A DNA stretch of 64,000 bases. Source: Lactobacillus taiwanensis DSM 21401. Lineage in GTDB: Bacteria; Bacillota; Bacilli; Lactobacillales; Lactobacillaceae. Of the stretch, positions 25,748-35,429 are shown one piece after another. A program made the translations under genes and the position numbers. How positions within the stretch are numbered: the stretch's first letter is position 1; every line of letters begins with the position of its first letter. The stretch is taken from assembly GCF_001436695.1 (NCBI RefSeq), contig NZ_AYZG01000051.1, positions 312,387-376,386 of the forward strand, written 5' to 3'. The notes beneath the pieces are model-generated. The model made no database searches. It was not told where the DNA came from and saw only the letters and a program-made list of their open reading frames with translations.

Positions 25748-26843
25748 CTTTTACAGACTCTAAAGCAGCTGAAATTACTTGATCCATATTGTAATACTTG
25801 TATTGACCTAAGCGACCACCAAAAATAACTTTATCATTTTCTTTTTCAGCTAATTCTCTGTATTGCTTGTATAATTCGTTATTTCTTTCATTGTTAACTG
25901 GATAATATGGTTCATCTCCACGTTTCCAATCAGCTGGATATTCACGTGTGATAATTGTTTTATCCTTATCACCTTTACCAAACTCAAAATGTTTGTGTTC
26001 AATTACACGAGTATAAGGGGTTTCTGCATCAGTATAGTTTATTACTGCATTACCTTGATAATTATCTACATCTTTTTCTTCAGTCTCAAAACGAAGAGAA
26101 CGATATTCAAGTTCGCCTAACTTATAATCAAAGAACTTATCAATCATGCCAGTGTAGACAATCTTATCAAAGTTCTTTAAATATTCATCCTTTTTATCAA
26201 AGAAATCAGTATTTAACTTAACTTCAATATTTTCATTATCAAGCATTTTTTCTACTATTTGGGTGTAACCACCTTTAGGAATTCCCTGATAATCATCATT
26301 AAAGTAATTGTTATCATAAGTTAAACGAACTGGAAGTCTTTTAATAATAAATGCTGGCAATTCTGTAGCTTTTCTGCCCCATTGCTTTTCTGTATATCCT
26401 TTAATTAATTTTTCGTAAATATCACGACCAATTAGGGAAATTGCTTGTTCTTCAAGATTTTGTGGTTCTTTACCAGCCATTTCTTGACGTTGATCGTTAA
26501 TTTTATCCATAGCTTCTTGTGGAGTTCTTACTCCCCACATTTCACTAAAAGTATTCATATTAAATGGCAAGTTGTACATCTTACCATAATAATTTGCTAC
26601 AGGACTGTTAGTATAACGATTAAATTCAGCAAATTGTTGTACATAATCCCAAACCTCTTTATTTGAGGTATGAAAAATATGTGCTCCATATTGATGAACT
26701 TGAATCCCATCAACTTCTTTAGTGTAAATGTTTCCTGCCAAGTGATCCCGTTGTTCAATTACAGTAACTTTATTACCACGTTTTGCTGCTTCATGAGCAA
26801 ATACTGCACCAAATAAGCCTGATCCTACAACTAAATAATTCAT
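25731..26843 (-). CDS. glf: UDP-galactopyranose mutase
   Basis: FAD enzyme converting UDP-galactopyranose to UDP-galactofuranose. The 370-residue protein has the FAD-binding GSGLFG at residues 7-12, QYGAHIFHTSNKEVW with the family's substrate-site residues, and the typical YTGMIDKFFDYKLGELEYRSL-type segment. Its length matches bacterial Glf. It overlaps the Wzy-like gene by 4 bases. It implies that the EPS contains galactofuranose, consistent with the galactofuranosyltransferase-like gene at 28132. Confidence 0.95.
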   Translation of the reverse strand: MNYLVVGSGLFGAVFAHEAAKRGNKVTVIEQRDHLAGNIYTKEVDGIQVHQYGAHIFHTSNKEVWDYVQQFAEFNRYTNSPVANYYGKMYNLPFNMNTFSEMWGVRTPQEAMDKINDQRQEMAGKEPQNLEEQAISLIGRDIYEKLIKGYTEKQWGRKATELPAFIIKRLPVRLTYDNNYFNDDYQGIPKGGYTQIVEKMLDNENIEVKLNTDFFDKKDEYLKNFDKIVYTGMIDKFFDYKLGELEYRSLRFETEEKDVDNYQGNAVINYTDAETPYTRVIEHKHFEFGKGDKDKTIITREYPADWKRGDEPYYPVNNERNNELYKQYRELAEKENDKVIFGGRLGQYKYYNMDQVISAALESVKGEFEK

Positions 26844-28132
26844 TCGTTTTTCCCCCGTCTAAATAAAATATATTTTAATACTATCCATGAGATTATCATA
26901 TACAAAAAATTTACGTTTAGGTTTTCAAAAAATCTATTAGAGAAGAAAGACAAAGCAATTAAGGCACCTATATAACTATAAACTAATTTCATAATTCCAA
27001 AACCATTGCTTTGCTTTGCAAACTTATAACATACTTCCCCAACACCACTAACTACAATAGTTAGAATTCCTATTCCCATATATCCAAAATCATATAGCCA
27101 AGAATAAAACATAGTTGCTACGTTACCAGTATTATGACCATTTAAAATTTGAAACGGTATATCCAATTTATAATCTGGCAAAGCAAATCGAAATACTCGT
27201 GATAAAGTTGGCAAAATTGTTACAAAAGTCTGTTGTCCAAAAATTTCCCCCTTTATTGGAAATGAACGATTTTTTATAAATTCATTTAAATTAGCAATTT
27301 CTGCTCCCATATAGGTAGAAATATATTCTCCTAGATTACTATTCTCCATATTTCTTCCCACTAAGCTAGCGGACCATTCAAAGACAAAAACAAACAAAAT
27401 TGCCCCTATAATACCTAAAACAACATATTTCGTATTTGCTGAATTCCAGTTATGTTGTTCTTTAACTATAAAGTATCCTAAAATAGTCAAAGCAATTAAA
27501 AATACAATACTATCGCCTCGAGCACCTGTTAATAGTGGAGTTGCGAGACCCAAAAGTAAATTAAAAAACAAAATTAAATTAAATTTTCGCTTTACTATTA
27601 TATTTTCCAGAAAAACATATCCAGCCATCATTCCAGCCGAACTATTAAAAAGAAGAATAAGCCCAAAATAACCTGGTAAATTTATTTGTCCTTTTATAAA
27701 TCCATTCTGAACATAGTTAATATAATTGATAGCAGTCATTAAATTTGAGATACCTGTAGCTCGCCTGATTGTAAATACTGCTAAACATAATATTACTAAT
27801 TGTATAAAAAGGATACTTGTAAATCTTTTATCAACATATTCGGGAATTACTTTATAAGGGGCTATTTTTTTTGCTCTAGTCCCACTTGATATAGTGTTGA
27901 AAATAAAATTTACAATGTATCCTACTATTATAAATTCTAACGCACCTAAGGTAATAACTAAGAACGTTCTTATATCCAACTCAAGATTCCAAGCTATTTG
28001 ATTAATCCAAGCAATAAAAGACGCTATAGTCATGCCGCCACAAAAAAGAATTGATGGTGAAACTAATGATCGATTATTTAGATAGTAGGCTAATAAAGTT
28101 AATAATACTAACGATAAAGTTAAAAATATCAT
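26840..28132 (-). CDS. wzy: Wzy-type polysaccharide polymerase
   Basis: A 430-residue hydrophobic protein with about eleven to twelve membrane segments and a larger extracellular loop at about 260-340 (LVGRNMENSNLGEYISTYMGAEIANLN...). The sequence is poorly conserved, as is usual for Wzy, but the segment GARGDSIVFLIAL and the position in the operon support the call. It would join repeat units on the outer face. It shares one base with the next upstream gene and 4 with glf. Confidence 0.8.
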   Translation of the reverse strand: MIFLTLSLVLLTLLAYYLNNRSLVSPSILFCGGMTIASFIAWINQIAWNLELDIRTFLVITLGALEFIIVGYIVNFIFNTISSGTRAKKIAPYKVIPEYVDKRFTSILFIQLVILCLAVFTIRRATGISNLMTAINYINYVQNGFIKGQINLPGYFGLILLFNSSAGMMAGYVFLENIIVKRKFNLILFFNLLLGLATPLLTGARGDSIVFLIALTILGYFIVKEQHNWNSANTKYVVLGIIGAILFVFVFEWSASLVGRNMENSNLGEYISTYMGAEIANLNEFIKNRSFPIKGEIFGQQTFVTILPTLSRVFRFALPDYKLDIPFQILNGHNTGNVATMFYSWLYDFGYMGIGILTIVVSGVGEVCYKFAKQSNGFGIMKLVYSYIGALIALSFFSNRFFENLNVNFLYMIISWIVLKYILFRRGKNE

Positions 28133-29055
28133 TATTTTTCTACCTTTTCTATTTTTGGATTAAAAAATAATCCCGCTGCTGTACCTTTTACTGATACCCA
28201 AGCTCTATAAAATCTATGGTCTTTAGACTTGATTAAAGCTTTAATTGGTACCTTTACCCCTTGACGTACGGTTGCTTTAAATACTTCTTTTTTTGTACTA
28301 TGTTTCTTAAGATAAAAAATTGTATTACGCTGTGCCAAATAGTAACGTTTTACACGACCCAAGCTCTCTTCTTTAACCAAATCCGTAGCAATATTTTGCT
28401 TTATTTTATGCTCTACTAAAGAGTCATTAACCATCAATCCATCTAAATGATAATCATGCGTAATTCTAAGAGTATATTCAACATCATCGCCCCAAATAAA
28501 GAAATCAGTAATTGGGTATCCTACCTTTTTTACTACATTTCTAGGAAACATAATGGATACAAAAGATGCTGATTTAACTTTCGTTACACCTTGATCACTA
28601 TATTTATTCCATTCTTTATCTGGACTTGGAATATTCATGACAGCTACACTATTGTCTTGCCAACGTACATTACTACATAAAAATCCAAGATGAGAAGAAA
28701 TATTTGATTTATCAATTAATTTTTCTAAAGCAGTTGAGGTTGGAATAGTATCATCATCCATAATCCAAACATAGTCTGCGTTACTTTTATTAATAAAAGT
28801 TTTTAAACCGGCGTTAAAACCACCAGCTCCTCCTAGATTTTTTTCTAGATGTATAGGAACTATTTTTTCACTTTTAATAGATTGTAAATATTCCCAAGTA
28901 TTATCAGTAGAACAATTATCTATAATAAAAAAATGTTCTATTGGATAGGTTTGACTCTCAATGGCTTCAACACATTCCTTTAATAAATCTAATCTATTAA
29001 AGGTTACAACTACACAATCAACGCTTTTTTTATTTTTCATATTACTCCTACTCAT
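28132..29055 (-). CDS. Family 2 glycosyltransferase, galactofuranosyltransferase-like
   Basis: A 307-residue GT-A enzyme. CVVVTFNRLDLLKECVEAIESQ opens the fold, DYVWIMDDDTIPT at about residues 95-107 carries the metal-binding DDD, and FFIWGDDVEYTLRI near 185 is the acceptor-site WGDDxE motif seen in GlfT-like and rhamnosyltransferase-like enzymes. The presence of glf in the same operon favours galactofuranose as donor sugar. The start may be Met6. No membrane segment is visible. Confidence 0.85.
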   Translation of the reverse strand: MSRSNMKNKKSVDCVVVTFNRLDLLKECVEAIESQTYPIEHFFIIDNCSTDNTWEYLQSIKSEKIVPIHLEKNLGGAGGFNAGLKTFINKSNADYVWIMDDDTIPTSTALEKLIDKSNISSHLGFLCSNVRWQDNSVAVMNIPSPDKEWNKYSDQGVTKVKSASFVSIMFPRNVVKKVGYPITDFFIWGDDVEYTLRITHDYHLDGLMVNDSLVEHKIKQNIATDLVKEESLGRVKRYYLAQRNTIFYLKKHSTKKEVFKATVRQGVKVPIKALIKSKDHRFYRAWVSVKGTAAGLFFNPKIEKVEK

Positions 29056-29057
29056 CT

Positions 29058-30152
29058 TTACTTATATTTGTTTATCCATGAATAATACCAGTCATATAGT
29101 TTTTTATTTTGAACATTAATATTATAATTATCGTTTCCTCTAAAACTACGATCAAAATCCTGTTTTTTCCAAGATTGAAATTCATTAATCCATGGATTTA
29201 CTCCCCCATCTATTGAGAGAAGTTTTACTTTATCAGAATATATAACTGAAGGATCTATGTTTTTAGATAGTATTGTTGGTATACCAGATGCTTGAGCTTC
29301 TATTGCTACTACTGGCAAGCCTTCATAAAGAGAAGGCATAGCAAATACATCAAATGCAGAATAAAACTTTTCAGTACTTTTTACACCACGTACTCTAATG
29401 ATATGAGCTGCACTTTTCTTTGATTTAATGTACTTTTCTAATTCTTGTTCATCAGGCTGATTCTTCTCGCCCTTTCCAATAATCATTAAGTAACTCTTGG
29501 GATACTCATCATAAAATTTATCAAATATTTCAACAAGAAATTTTTGATTTTTTTGTTCAACCACTCGTCCAATGTTTCCAATTAAAAATGATTTCTCTGG
29601 AATATGATACTTTTTTCTTATTTCTTCTCTTGCAGATTGATTAAATTGATATTTACTCTGATCAATTGCATTAAACAAGATATTAAATTTTTGATTTCCG
29701 TAGAGATATTTTCCAGCCTCTTCACCACACGCTACTAATTCGTTGGCTGACCAACTAGTTAATTTCTTATAGATCCTATCTTTAACAGAATCACTATCAT
29801 TTAGGGCTAAATGAGAATGGGACACACGAACTGGAACACCCAAAATTTTTGCAATAGTTAGTGGAAAGAAATTCATCAGGCTCATATGACTATGTACAAC
29901 GTCAGGTTTTTCTTTTTTTATAAGTTGGTAAGTTGATTTTATATTTCCCCACAGACTTTCTCTTCGAGCCGGAATTTGATACATTTTATTTCCTAATTGT
30001 TCCGACATTTTCTTTTTTGCTGAATCTGCAGTATGTAGATAAACTATTGATTCCTTTACATCATAATCTTTATTTAACTTACCAGTATAATTTAATAAAA
30101 CTTGCTCTACTCCACCATTAACAAAACCAGCCGTAAAATGCATAACTTTCAT
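29058..30152 (-). CDS. Family 4 glycosyltransferase (EPS)
   Basis: A 364-residue GT-B enzyme. N-terminal domain: FTAGFVNGGVEQVLLNY and VVHSHMSLMNFFPL. C-terminal GT4 domain: LIGNIGRVVEQKNQKFLVEIF, the conserved E-x7-E region FAMPSLYEGLPVVAIEAQASGIP at about residues 271-293. It resembles its two neighbours in the operon (30159 and 31277), which suggests duplication. Donor and acceptor are unknown. It is cytosolic or peripheral on the membrane. Confidence 0.88.
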   Translation of the reverse strand: MKVMHFTAGFVNGGVEQVLLNYTGKLNKDYDVKESIVYLHTADSAKKKMSEQLGNKMYQIPARRESLWGNIKSTYQLIKKEKPDVVHSHMSLMNFFPLTIAKILGVPVRVSHSHLALNDSDSVKDRIYKKLTSWSANELVACGEEAGKYLYGNQKFNILFNAIDQSKYQFNQSAREEIRKKYHIPEKSFLIGNIGRVVEQKNQKFLVEIFDKFYDEYPKSYLMIIGKGEKNQPDEQELEKYIKSKKSAAHIIRVRGVKSTEKFYSAFDVFAMPSLYEGLPVVAIEAQASGIPTILSKNIDPSVIYSDKVKLLSIDGGVNPWINEFQSWKKQDFDRSFRGNDNYNINVQNKKLYDWYYSWINKYK

Positions 30153-30158
30153 TAATTA

Positions 30159-31280
30159 TCACTTTTCACTTTCTAGCAAACTAGATATTTGATTTGCTTG
30201 TTTCTTCACATCAAATTTATTTAAAGACGAATCAAGTGATGATCTTTCCTCATTTGTTTTAAACTTTATAGTACTTAACTTCTTAACCCAATTATCTTTG
30301 TCATACCCAGTAATTCGTTTAATATTTTGTGTTACAAACACTTGTGGTGCTACATTACTAGAAGCAAGGACGGGCAAAGCACTTACCTGTGCCTCTAATG
30401 GAACAAGACCAAATCCTTCATATAAACTTGGAAATAAAAGTATGTCCATGGCCGAATACCATTTATTTAATTTATTAGTGTAAGTTATAAATTTAACTTT
30501 TTTCTTAATTCCTAATTCATCGGCTATTCTCACAATTTCACTCTTCATCGGGCCATTACCGATCATTAAGAATGTACTATTAGGATTGCTCTTAAGATAT
30601 TCTGAAAAAACTTGTAAAGCAAAAATAGGATTCTTTCTTTCTTGTAAAACACCGGCAAATCCAATTAATCTTTCATTTAAAGATATATTTAATTCAGCTC
30701 TAAGTTCTTTACGTGCTTTCGCATCAAATTTAAAATTATCTAATTCAATTCCATTATCTATAACAGTTACATCTTTTAATGTATTAAACATCCATAATGC
30801 AGAATCTTTAGAAGTAGCTAATTTCACATCGGCCATATTATTAAGAATTTTTTTCCCTCTATTATTCATTACATTCAGAAAATACATTAAAATTTTATTT
30901 TTAAAAACATGACTATAATATGCATTATGAGAATGACAAACTATTTGTGCATTTGTATAGCGTTTTGCATATTTTACAGGAAAATAATTCCAAGAAGACG
31001 AATAATTAAAATATATAATGTCAAAATCATTATTTTTTAGAAAGTTTTTCCACCATTTCACATGTGCCAATGGCCGTTTTGTTATAGGTACTACCCTTTC
31101 TAATCGCCACCCTAAGTCATCACATGTTTTATTTGTTTCTTGTTTTGAATCAATTCCATATCCTACACATTGAATATTATATTTATTAACATCAAAATGA
31201 GGAAACATATTGAATATAAACTGAGTCAAGCCACTTCCACTAATAAAGTCCCCAACAATTAATAGTTTCTTCGCGGTCAC
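30159..31280 (-). CDS. Family 4 glycosyltransferase (EPS)
   Basis: A 373-residue GT-B enzyme. VGDFISGSGLTQFIFNMFPHF opens the acceptor domain, IVCHSHNAYYSHVFK lies in the linker, and IGFAGVLQERKNPIFALQVF and LLFPSLYEGFGLVPLEAQVSALP form the GT4 donor-binding site. It overlaps the preceding gene by 4 bases and precedes the next by 6, so it is translated with them. Sugar specificity is not visible. Confidence 0.88.
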   Translation of the reverse strand: MTAKKLLIVGDFISGSGLTQFIFNMFPHFDVNKYNIQCVGYGIDSKQETNKTCDDLGWRLERVVPITKRPLAHVKWWKNFLKNNDFDIIYFNYSSSWNYFPVKYAKRYTNAQIVCHSHNAYYSHVFKNKILMYFLNVMNNRGKKILNNMADVKLATSKDSALWMFNTLKDVTVIDNGIELDNFKFDAKARKELRAELNISLNERLIGFAGVLQERKNPIFALQVFSEYLKSNPNSTFLMIGNGPMKSEIVRIADELGIKKKVKFITYTNKLNKWYSAMDILLFPSLYEGFGLVPLEAQVSALPVLASSNVAPQVFVTQNIKRITGYDKDNWVKKLSTIKFKTNEERSSLDSSLNKFDVKKQANQISSLLESEK

Positions 31281-32386
31281 TTTGAATAAATCCCCTCTAA
31301 TATTTCTACAGTATTACTAATGTCATAGCCAGCTTTTTGAACTTCCTTATATGACTTTATACGGTTAGATTCACGTGATTCTTCAACACTTTTTAACGCT
31401 AAATCAACATATTTCTCAGGTGAAGCAGTAATATCAATGGTTTTAATTTGACTAGTTACTTTTGCCTCTGGCTCAATATTATTACTTGCTATACATTGTA
31501 AACCCGTTGCTTGAGCTTCAATAAGAACAATTCCCAACCCCTCATAATGCGATGGAAATAGAAATGCATCACTCATAAACATTAAATTTTTAACGTCATT
31601 TCTTATTCCTAAGAATTTAACATGTGATGAAATATCTAATTCTTTTGCTTTTTGCTGTAGCTTTTCTCTTAGTTCACCATCTCCTACCAAAAATAAAATT
31701 GAATTCGAATCTTTTTTTAGAATTTCTTTGAACCATCTAAATAAAAAGTCATGATTTTTTTGATGAGATAATCTTCCTACATGTAAAAAAACGTTTTTAT
31801 TCTCTACATTGAACTTTCTTCTATATTCATCTCTAATTAGAGGGTTAAAACTATAGTCTTTCGTCTTAATCCCATTAGGAATTACTACCGCAGACCGATT
31901 TCTAAATAGCCATCTAGTAGCACCTTCACTACAAGAAAGACGGATTATATCATTTCTATAATTAAGTCTTCTATTGACAAAGTTTAAAACTCTGCGTGCA
32001 TACATTCCTGGATTCATATATGAATTATGAGAATGCACAATTACTTTAGAGTTAGAATACTTTAATGGCAATGTAATACCATCAGAATAACTCCACGTTA
32101 AAACGTTATTATGGACAAAGTCATAATTATTTTCTTCGATTATCTTCTTTAATTGATTTCTATTTGCTTTTAAATTTTCTCGTCTTCCTGGTATGTTATA
32201 AATCTTTCCACCTAGACTTTTTATTTCGTCCGAATAAGCTAGAGCTTTTCCACCAGTTTCCATGTTTACAAAATCAAATTGAAATTTATTACGATCAATA
32301 TTTCTATATACATTCATAATAAAAGATTCAATTCCACCATAGTTAGACGTCATTCCAATTTGAAGAATTTTTTTCAAATTTTCCAC
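31277..32386 (-). CDS. Family 4 glycosyltransferase (EPS)
   Basis: A 369-residue GT-B enzyme. It has IGMTSNYGGIESFIMNVYRN at the N-terminus, VIVHSHNSYMNPGMYARRV in the middle, and VFLHVGRLSHQKNHDFLFRWF and AFLFPSHYEGLGIVLIEAQATGL in the donor domain. These are typical of GT4 enzymes annotated as EpsF-like. It is the second committed transferase gene after the DUF4422 enzyme. Specificity is unknown. Confidence 0.88.
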   Translation of the reverse strand: MENLKKILQIGMTSNYGGIESFIMNVYRNIDRNKFQFDFVNMETGGKALAYSDEIKSLGGKIYNIPGRRENLKANRNQLKKIIEENNYDFVHNNVLTWSYSDGITLPLKYSNSKVIVHSHNSYMNPGMYARRVLNFVNRRLNYRNDIIRLSCSEGATRWLFRNRSAVVIPNGIKTKDYSFNPLIRDEYRRKFNVENKNVFLHVGRLSHQKNHDFLFRWFKEILKKDSNSILFLVGDGELREKLQQKAKELDISSHVKFLGIRNDVKNLMFMSDAFLFPSHYEGLGIVLIEAQATGLQCIASNNIEPEAKVTSQIKTIDITASPEKYVDLALKSVEESRESNRIKSYKEVQKAGYDISNTVEILEGIYSK

Positions 32387-32403
32387 CTACTGTATAAATC
32401 ATG

Positions 32404-33180
32404 CTAAAAATGAGTTTGTTTTTTACCAATTCCAAATTTTCTATTGATAAAACTAATAGCCTTTTTCACTAATTGTTTAGGGCCAATTTGTCCCCATGGA
32501 ATTTCTTTATAGCTTTCATTAGTGGTATATAACCAAACATCCATTAAAAGCTCTGAAATATATCCAAATACTCTCGCTTCTTGAACAGAATAATCTGAAA
32601 TATCAATTTCATTTTCAAGCTTCTCTAGAACCCCAAACATAAAATTGCAGTATGAATCAAATGCATCAGCTTTCATAATAAACATATTAAACATGTGTGC
32701 TTTTCGGCTTTTCATCACTTTATCAAAAGCTGTTAAATATGCTGGATATGACTTTTCAATTATTTCGCGTGTTTTATCTAAAGGTTCTTTATGATGTGCA
32801 TGAATGTAATGAGAATAGTTTGTCTCAATATAGTAATTTCTCTTTTTAGGTAAAAGTACATCATATTTTTGTAAGAGTTGTTCTACTTTTTCAATATTTA
32901 TAACGTTCTCTAAATTATATGGTTTTTTATCGAAAAAAAGACGTCGATAGTGAACTAAGCCTACAGCATCGACATCTTTTAAATTTTTCCAAGCCCAATA
33001 AATAGCTGTTAACTCATTATAATTAGGATTTTTTTCAGATATATTATCTCCTTCATCATCTCTTTGATAAGGAATATCTGGTTTATAATTCTTTTTTGCA
33101 CCAACTAATACTGGTAAATAACCTTCTACTTCAGGCATTGGAAATTTTTTATGAGCAGCAATTAAAATTTTTATCTTCAT
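32404..33180 (-). CDS. DUF4422 glycosyltransferase (EPS)
   Basis: A 258-residue protein of the DUF4422 family, common in Lactobacillus and Streptococcus capsule clusters. It has KILIAAHKKFPMPEVEGYLPV at the start, then LTAIYWAWKNLKDVDAVGLVHYRRLFF at about residues 57-83, then HHKEPLD and AHMFNMFIMKADAFDSYC. The start at 33180 is the one at the family's usual first residue; the in-frame extension to 33222 overlaps the sugar transferase gene. It probably adds the second sugar to the lipid-linked first sugar (inference from gene order). Confidence 0.85.
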   Translation of the reverse strand: MKIKILIAAHKKFPMPEVEGYLPVLVGAKKNYKPDIPYQRDDEGDNISEKNPNYNELTAIYWAWKNLKDVDAVGLVHYRRLFFDKKPYNLENVINIEKVEQLLQKYDVLLPKKRNYYIETNYSHYIHAHHKEPLDKTREIIEKSYPAYLTAFDKVMKSRKAHMFNMFIMKADAFDSYCNFMFGVLEKLENEIDISDYSVQEARVFGYISELLMDVWLYTTNESYKEIPWGQIGPKQLVKKAISFINRKFGIGKKQTHF

Positions 33181-33190
33181 TCTAACTCCA

Positions 33191-33850
33191 TTAATACGCA
33201 CTATTCGGATGAACAACAACACCGACAGTCTTTAGTAAAATCTTAAAATCAAACCATAAACTACTGTTATTAATATATTCAAGGTCTAATTCAACCATTT
33301 CATCAAAGTCTGCATCATTACGCTTAGTTACTTGCCAAAGACCAGTACAACCAGGTATAACAGTCAATCGTAACTTGTCGTATGGTGTATAATCTTCTAC
33401 TTCCATTGATAGAGGTGGACGTGGACCTACTAAAGACATATCGCCTTTTAACACATTCCAAAGCTGAGGTAATTCATCAAGACTATATTTTCTAATTACA
33501 TGACCAATCTTAGTTACTCGAGGATCATCTTTGATCTTAAACATTGCTCCGTCAATTTCATTTTGTTCTTCTAACTGTTTTACCATTTTATCGGCATTCA
33601 CAATCATCGAACGAAACTTCCACATTTTAAACGGTTTTCCATTTTTTCCGATTCTTGTTTGTGAATAAAATGCCGGGCCACCATCTTCTTTTTTTATTTT
33701 TACAGTCAAAACTCCAAATAATGGTGATAATAAAACCAAAGCAACCCCGCTAGCTAAGATATCAAATCCACGTTTTACAGTATGATATACTAAACGTCCT
33801 TTAACTTTTGACGGATCTAGTTCTACCTTTTTAACCTCTTGTGCCATCAT
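33191..33850 (-). CDS. epsE: Undecaprenyl-phosphate sugar phosphotransferase (priming enzyme, EpsE)
   Basis: Starts EPS assembly by moving a sugar-1-phosphate (galactose or glucose) to undecaprenyl phosphate. The 219-residue protein is the short, catalytic form: one membrane segment at about 28-50 (RGFDILASGVALVLLSPLFGVLT), then FYSQTRIGKNGKPFKMWKFRSM, DELPQLWNVLKGDMSLVGPRPP and PGCTGLWQV. All three are hallmarks of the bacterial sugar transferase family. It lies after epsA-D in the standard order. Confidence 0.93.
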   Translation of the reverse strand: MMAQEVKKVELDPSKVKGRLVYHTVKRGFDILASGVALVLLSPLFGVLTVKIKKEDGGPAFYSQTRIGKNGKPFKMWKFRSMIVNADKMVKQLEEQNEIDGAMFKIKDDPRVTKIGHVIRKYSLDELPQLWNVLKGDMSLVGPRPPLSMEVEDYTPYDKLRLTVIPGCTGLWQVTKRNDADFDEMVELDLEYINNSSLWFDFKILLKTVGVVVHPNSAY

Positions 33851-33874
33851 TTAAAACTCTATCCCCCAATAAAT

Positions 33875-34645
33875 TTAAAATAACCAAAATCTCTTCTTTT
33901 TCTTTAATGGTCTCCAATTTAAGTTAACATTATCAGAATTAATAATATTTCGCGCATTCTGCTTAAAACTATTAGCTACATCCAATCCTTGCGTCTTTTC
34001 CAACTTCTCATAAGCGTCATGCATTCGACTTTCACGTTTTGGCAATGTATGGGCATCCGAAGCAAAAGTTGCTACTTGTCCAGCCTCTACAAATCTGTCA
34101 GCTAATTTTTCAATTTCTTTACCGAATACTCCCACATACGAACTAGCTGTAATTTGTGTTAAACATCCTTGTTCGAGAAATTCTTGCAACTTTTCAGGAT
34201 GGGCTAAGATCCCTGAATTTCTTTCAGGATGAACAATGATTGGCGTAATACCGCGGCCAAGCAACTTAAAGGTCATATCTTTGGCATAAGTTGGTACATC
34301 TTCACTTGGAAATTCCAATAACATATATCTGCCATCTTCATCACAAAAGAGGATATCATCATCATCTAAAGCTTGAGGTAAATTACCATTTAAACGAACT
34401 TCTTGACTAGGAAAGACTGTTAAAGGAATATGATTTTCTTCTAACGCTTTCTGAAAATCAGCAGTTTCTTTTATGATATCTTTTTTATGATTTAGATATT
34501 TTCCATTTAAAGTATGAGGCGTCATTAACGCATGAGTAATTCCATCTGCTACTGCTGCCTCAGCTAATCCTAACGACGAATCTAAATCAGGAGAACCATC
34601 ATCGATCCCCGGTAATATATGTGAGTGAATATCAACTAATACCAT
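33875..34645 (-). CDS. epsD: PHP-type protein-tyrosine phosphatase (CpsB/EpsD)
   Basis: Manganese-dependent phosphatase that removes phosphate from the EpsC tyrosine kinase. The 256-residue protein shows the metal ligands in VDIHSHILPGIDDG (residues 4-17), TPHT near 42, HPERN near 140, and ASDAHTLPKR near 196. It follows epsC by six bases. Together with EpsB and EpsC it forms the phosphorylation control of polymer length. Confidence 0.93.
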   Translation of the reverse strand: MVLVDIHSHILPGIDDGSPDLDSSLGLAEAAVADGITHALMTPHTLNGKYLNHKKDIIKETADFQKALEENHIPLTVFPSQEVRLNGNLPQALDDDDILFCDEDGRYMLLEFPSEDVPTYAKDMTFKLLGRGITPIIVHPERNSGILAHPEKLQEFLEQGCLTQITASSYVGVFGKEIEKLADRFVEAGQVATFASDAHTLPKRESRMHDAYEKLEKTQGLDVANSFKQNARNIINSDNVNLNWRPLKKKKRFWLF

Positions 34646-34651
34646 TATTTA

Positions 34652-35419
34652 TTACTTCGCTTCTGTATCTTTCTCTTGGCCATAGCCATAACCATAACCA
34701 TAACCGTAGCCATAGCCGTAGCCATTTGGGCCAGTTTTTACATCATTCATTACATAACCCAAAACATGTGTCTTAGTTAAGTTAAGCATTTCAATTGCTC
34801 GTTCAACACCAGCTTTTTGGGTAATGCCTTGACGTACAACTAACACTACACCATCCATTTCACCAGCTAAAATTTGGGTATCAGAAACTTCAAGAACTGG
34901 AGCAAGGTCTAAGATGACTAAATCATAGTGTTCTTTAACCATATTTAAGAATGCTCGCATTCTGTTAGAACCTAATAATTGTGCTGGGTTAGGTGGAATA
35001 GGACCAGCTGGCATAACAGAAAGATTAGGAATAATATCTTCTTTTACAATAGCTGCCATGTCTACTTCATTAGAATGTGAAGTCAAAATTGTTGTCAATC
35101 CTACTCTATTCGGAATATCAAAGGTTTGATGTAGAGTAGGTCTATGAAGATCAGCATCAATTAATAAGACTTTTTTTCCTGATTGAGCCATAGTTACAGC
35201 TGTATTAACTGTCACTGTCGACTTACCTTCACTAATATTGGCAGAAGTAAAGGCTAAGGCCTTAATCTGATGATCGACACTTGTAAAATCGATATTTGTC
35301 TTTACAGTTCTAAACTGTTCACTAACTGGGTTTTGAGGTTTTGCCACAGTGATTAACTTAGCACCATATTGCATGGTTTCATCAGTACCACGTTTTTTAC
35401 GTCTATTAAACAATCCCAT
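34652..35419 (-). CDS. epsC: BY-kinase, tyrosine-protein kinase (CpsD/EpsC)
   Basis: Cytosolic autokinase of EPS control. The 255-residue protein has the P-loop SANISEGKST at 59-68, Walker A' LLIDADLHRPT at 86-96, and Walker B LVILDLAP. The C-terminus is a strict Gly-Tyr alternation with seven tyrosines at about 233-247, the autophosphorylation cluster. It is encoded by degenerate six-base GGYTAY units (34683-34725) that could change in number. It needs EpsB as membrane activator and EpsD as phosphatase. Confidence 0.94.
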   Translation of the reverse strand: MGLFNRRKKRGTDETMQYGAKLITVAKPQNPVSEQFRTVKTNIDFTSVDHQIKALAFTSANISEGKSTVTVNTAVTMAQSGKKVLLIDADLHRPTLHQTFDIPNRVGLTTILTSHSNEVDMAAIVKEDIIPNLSVMPAGPIPPNPAQLLGSNRMRAFLNMVKEHYDLVILDLAPVLEVSDTQILAGEMDGVVLVVRQGITQKAGVERAIEMLNLTKTHVLGYVMNDVKTGPNGYGYGYGYGYGYGYGQEKDTEAK

Positions 35420-35429
35420 TTATACGCTC

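Noticed and set aside
34683-34733. Repeat block as a CRISPR or VNTR outside a gene
   Set aside because: It is the in-frame Gly-Tyr coding tail of epsC; there are no spacers.
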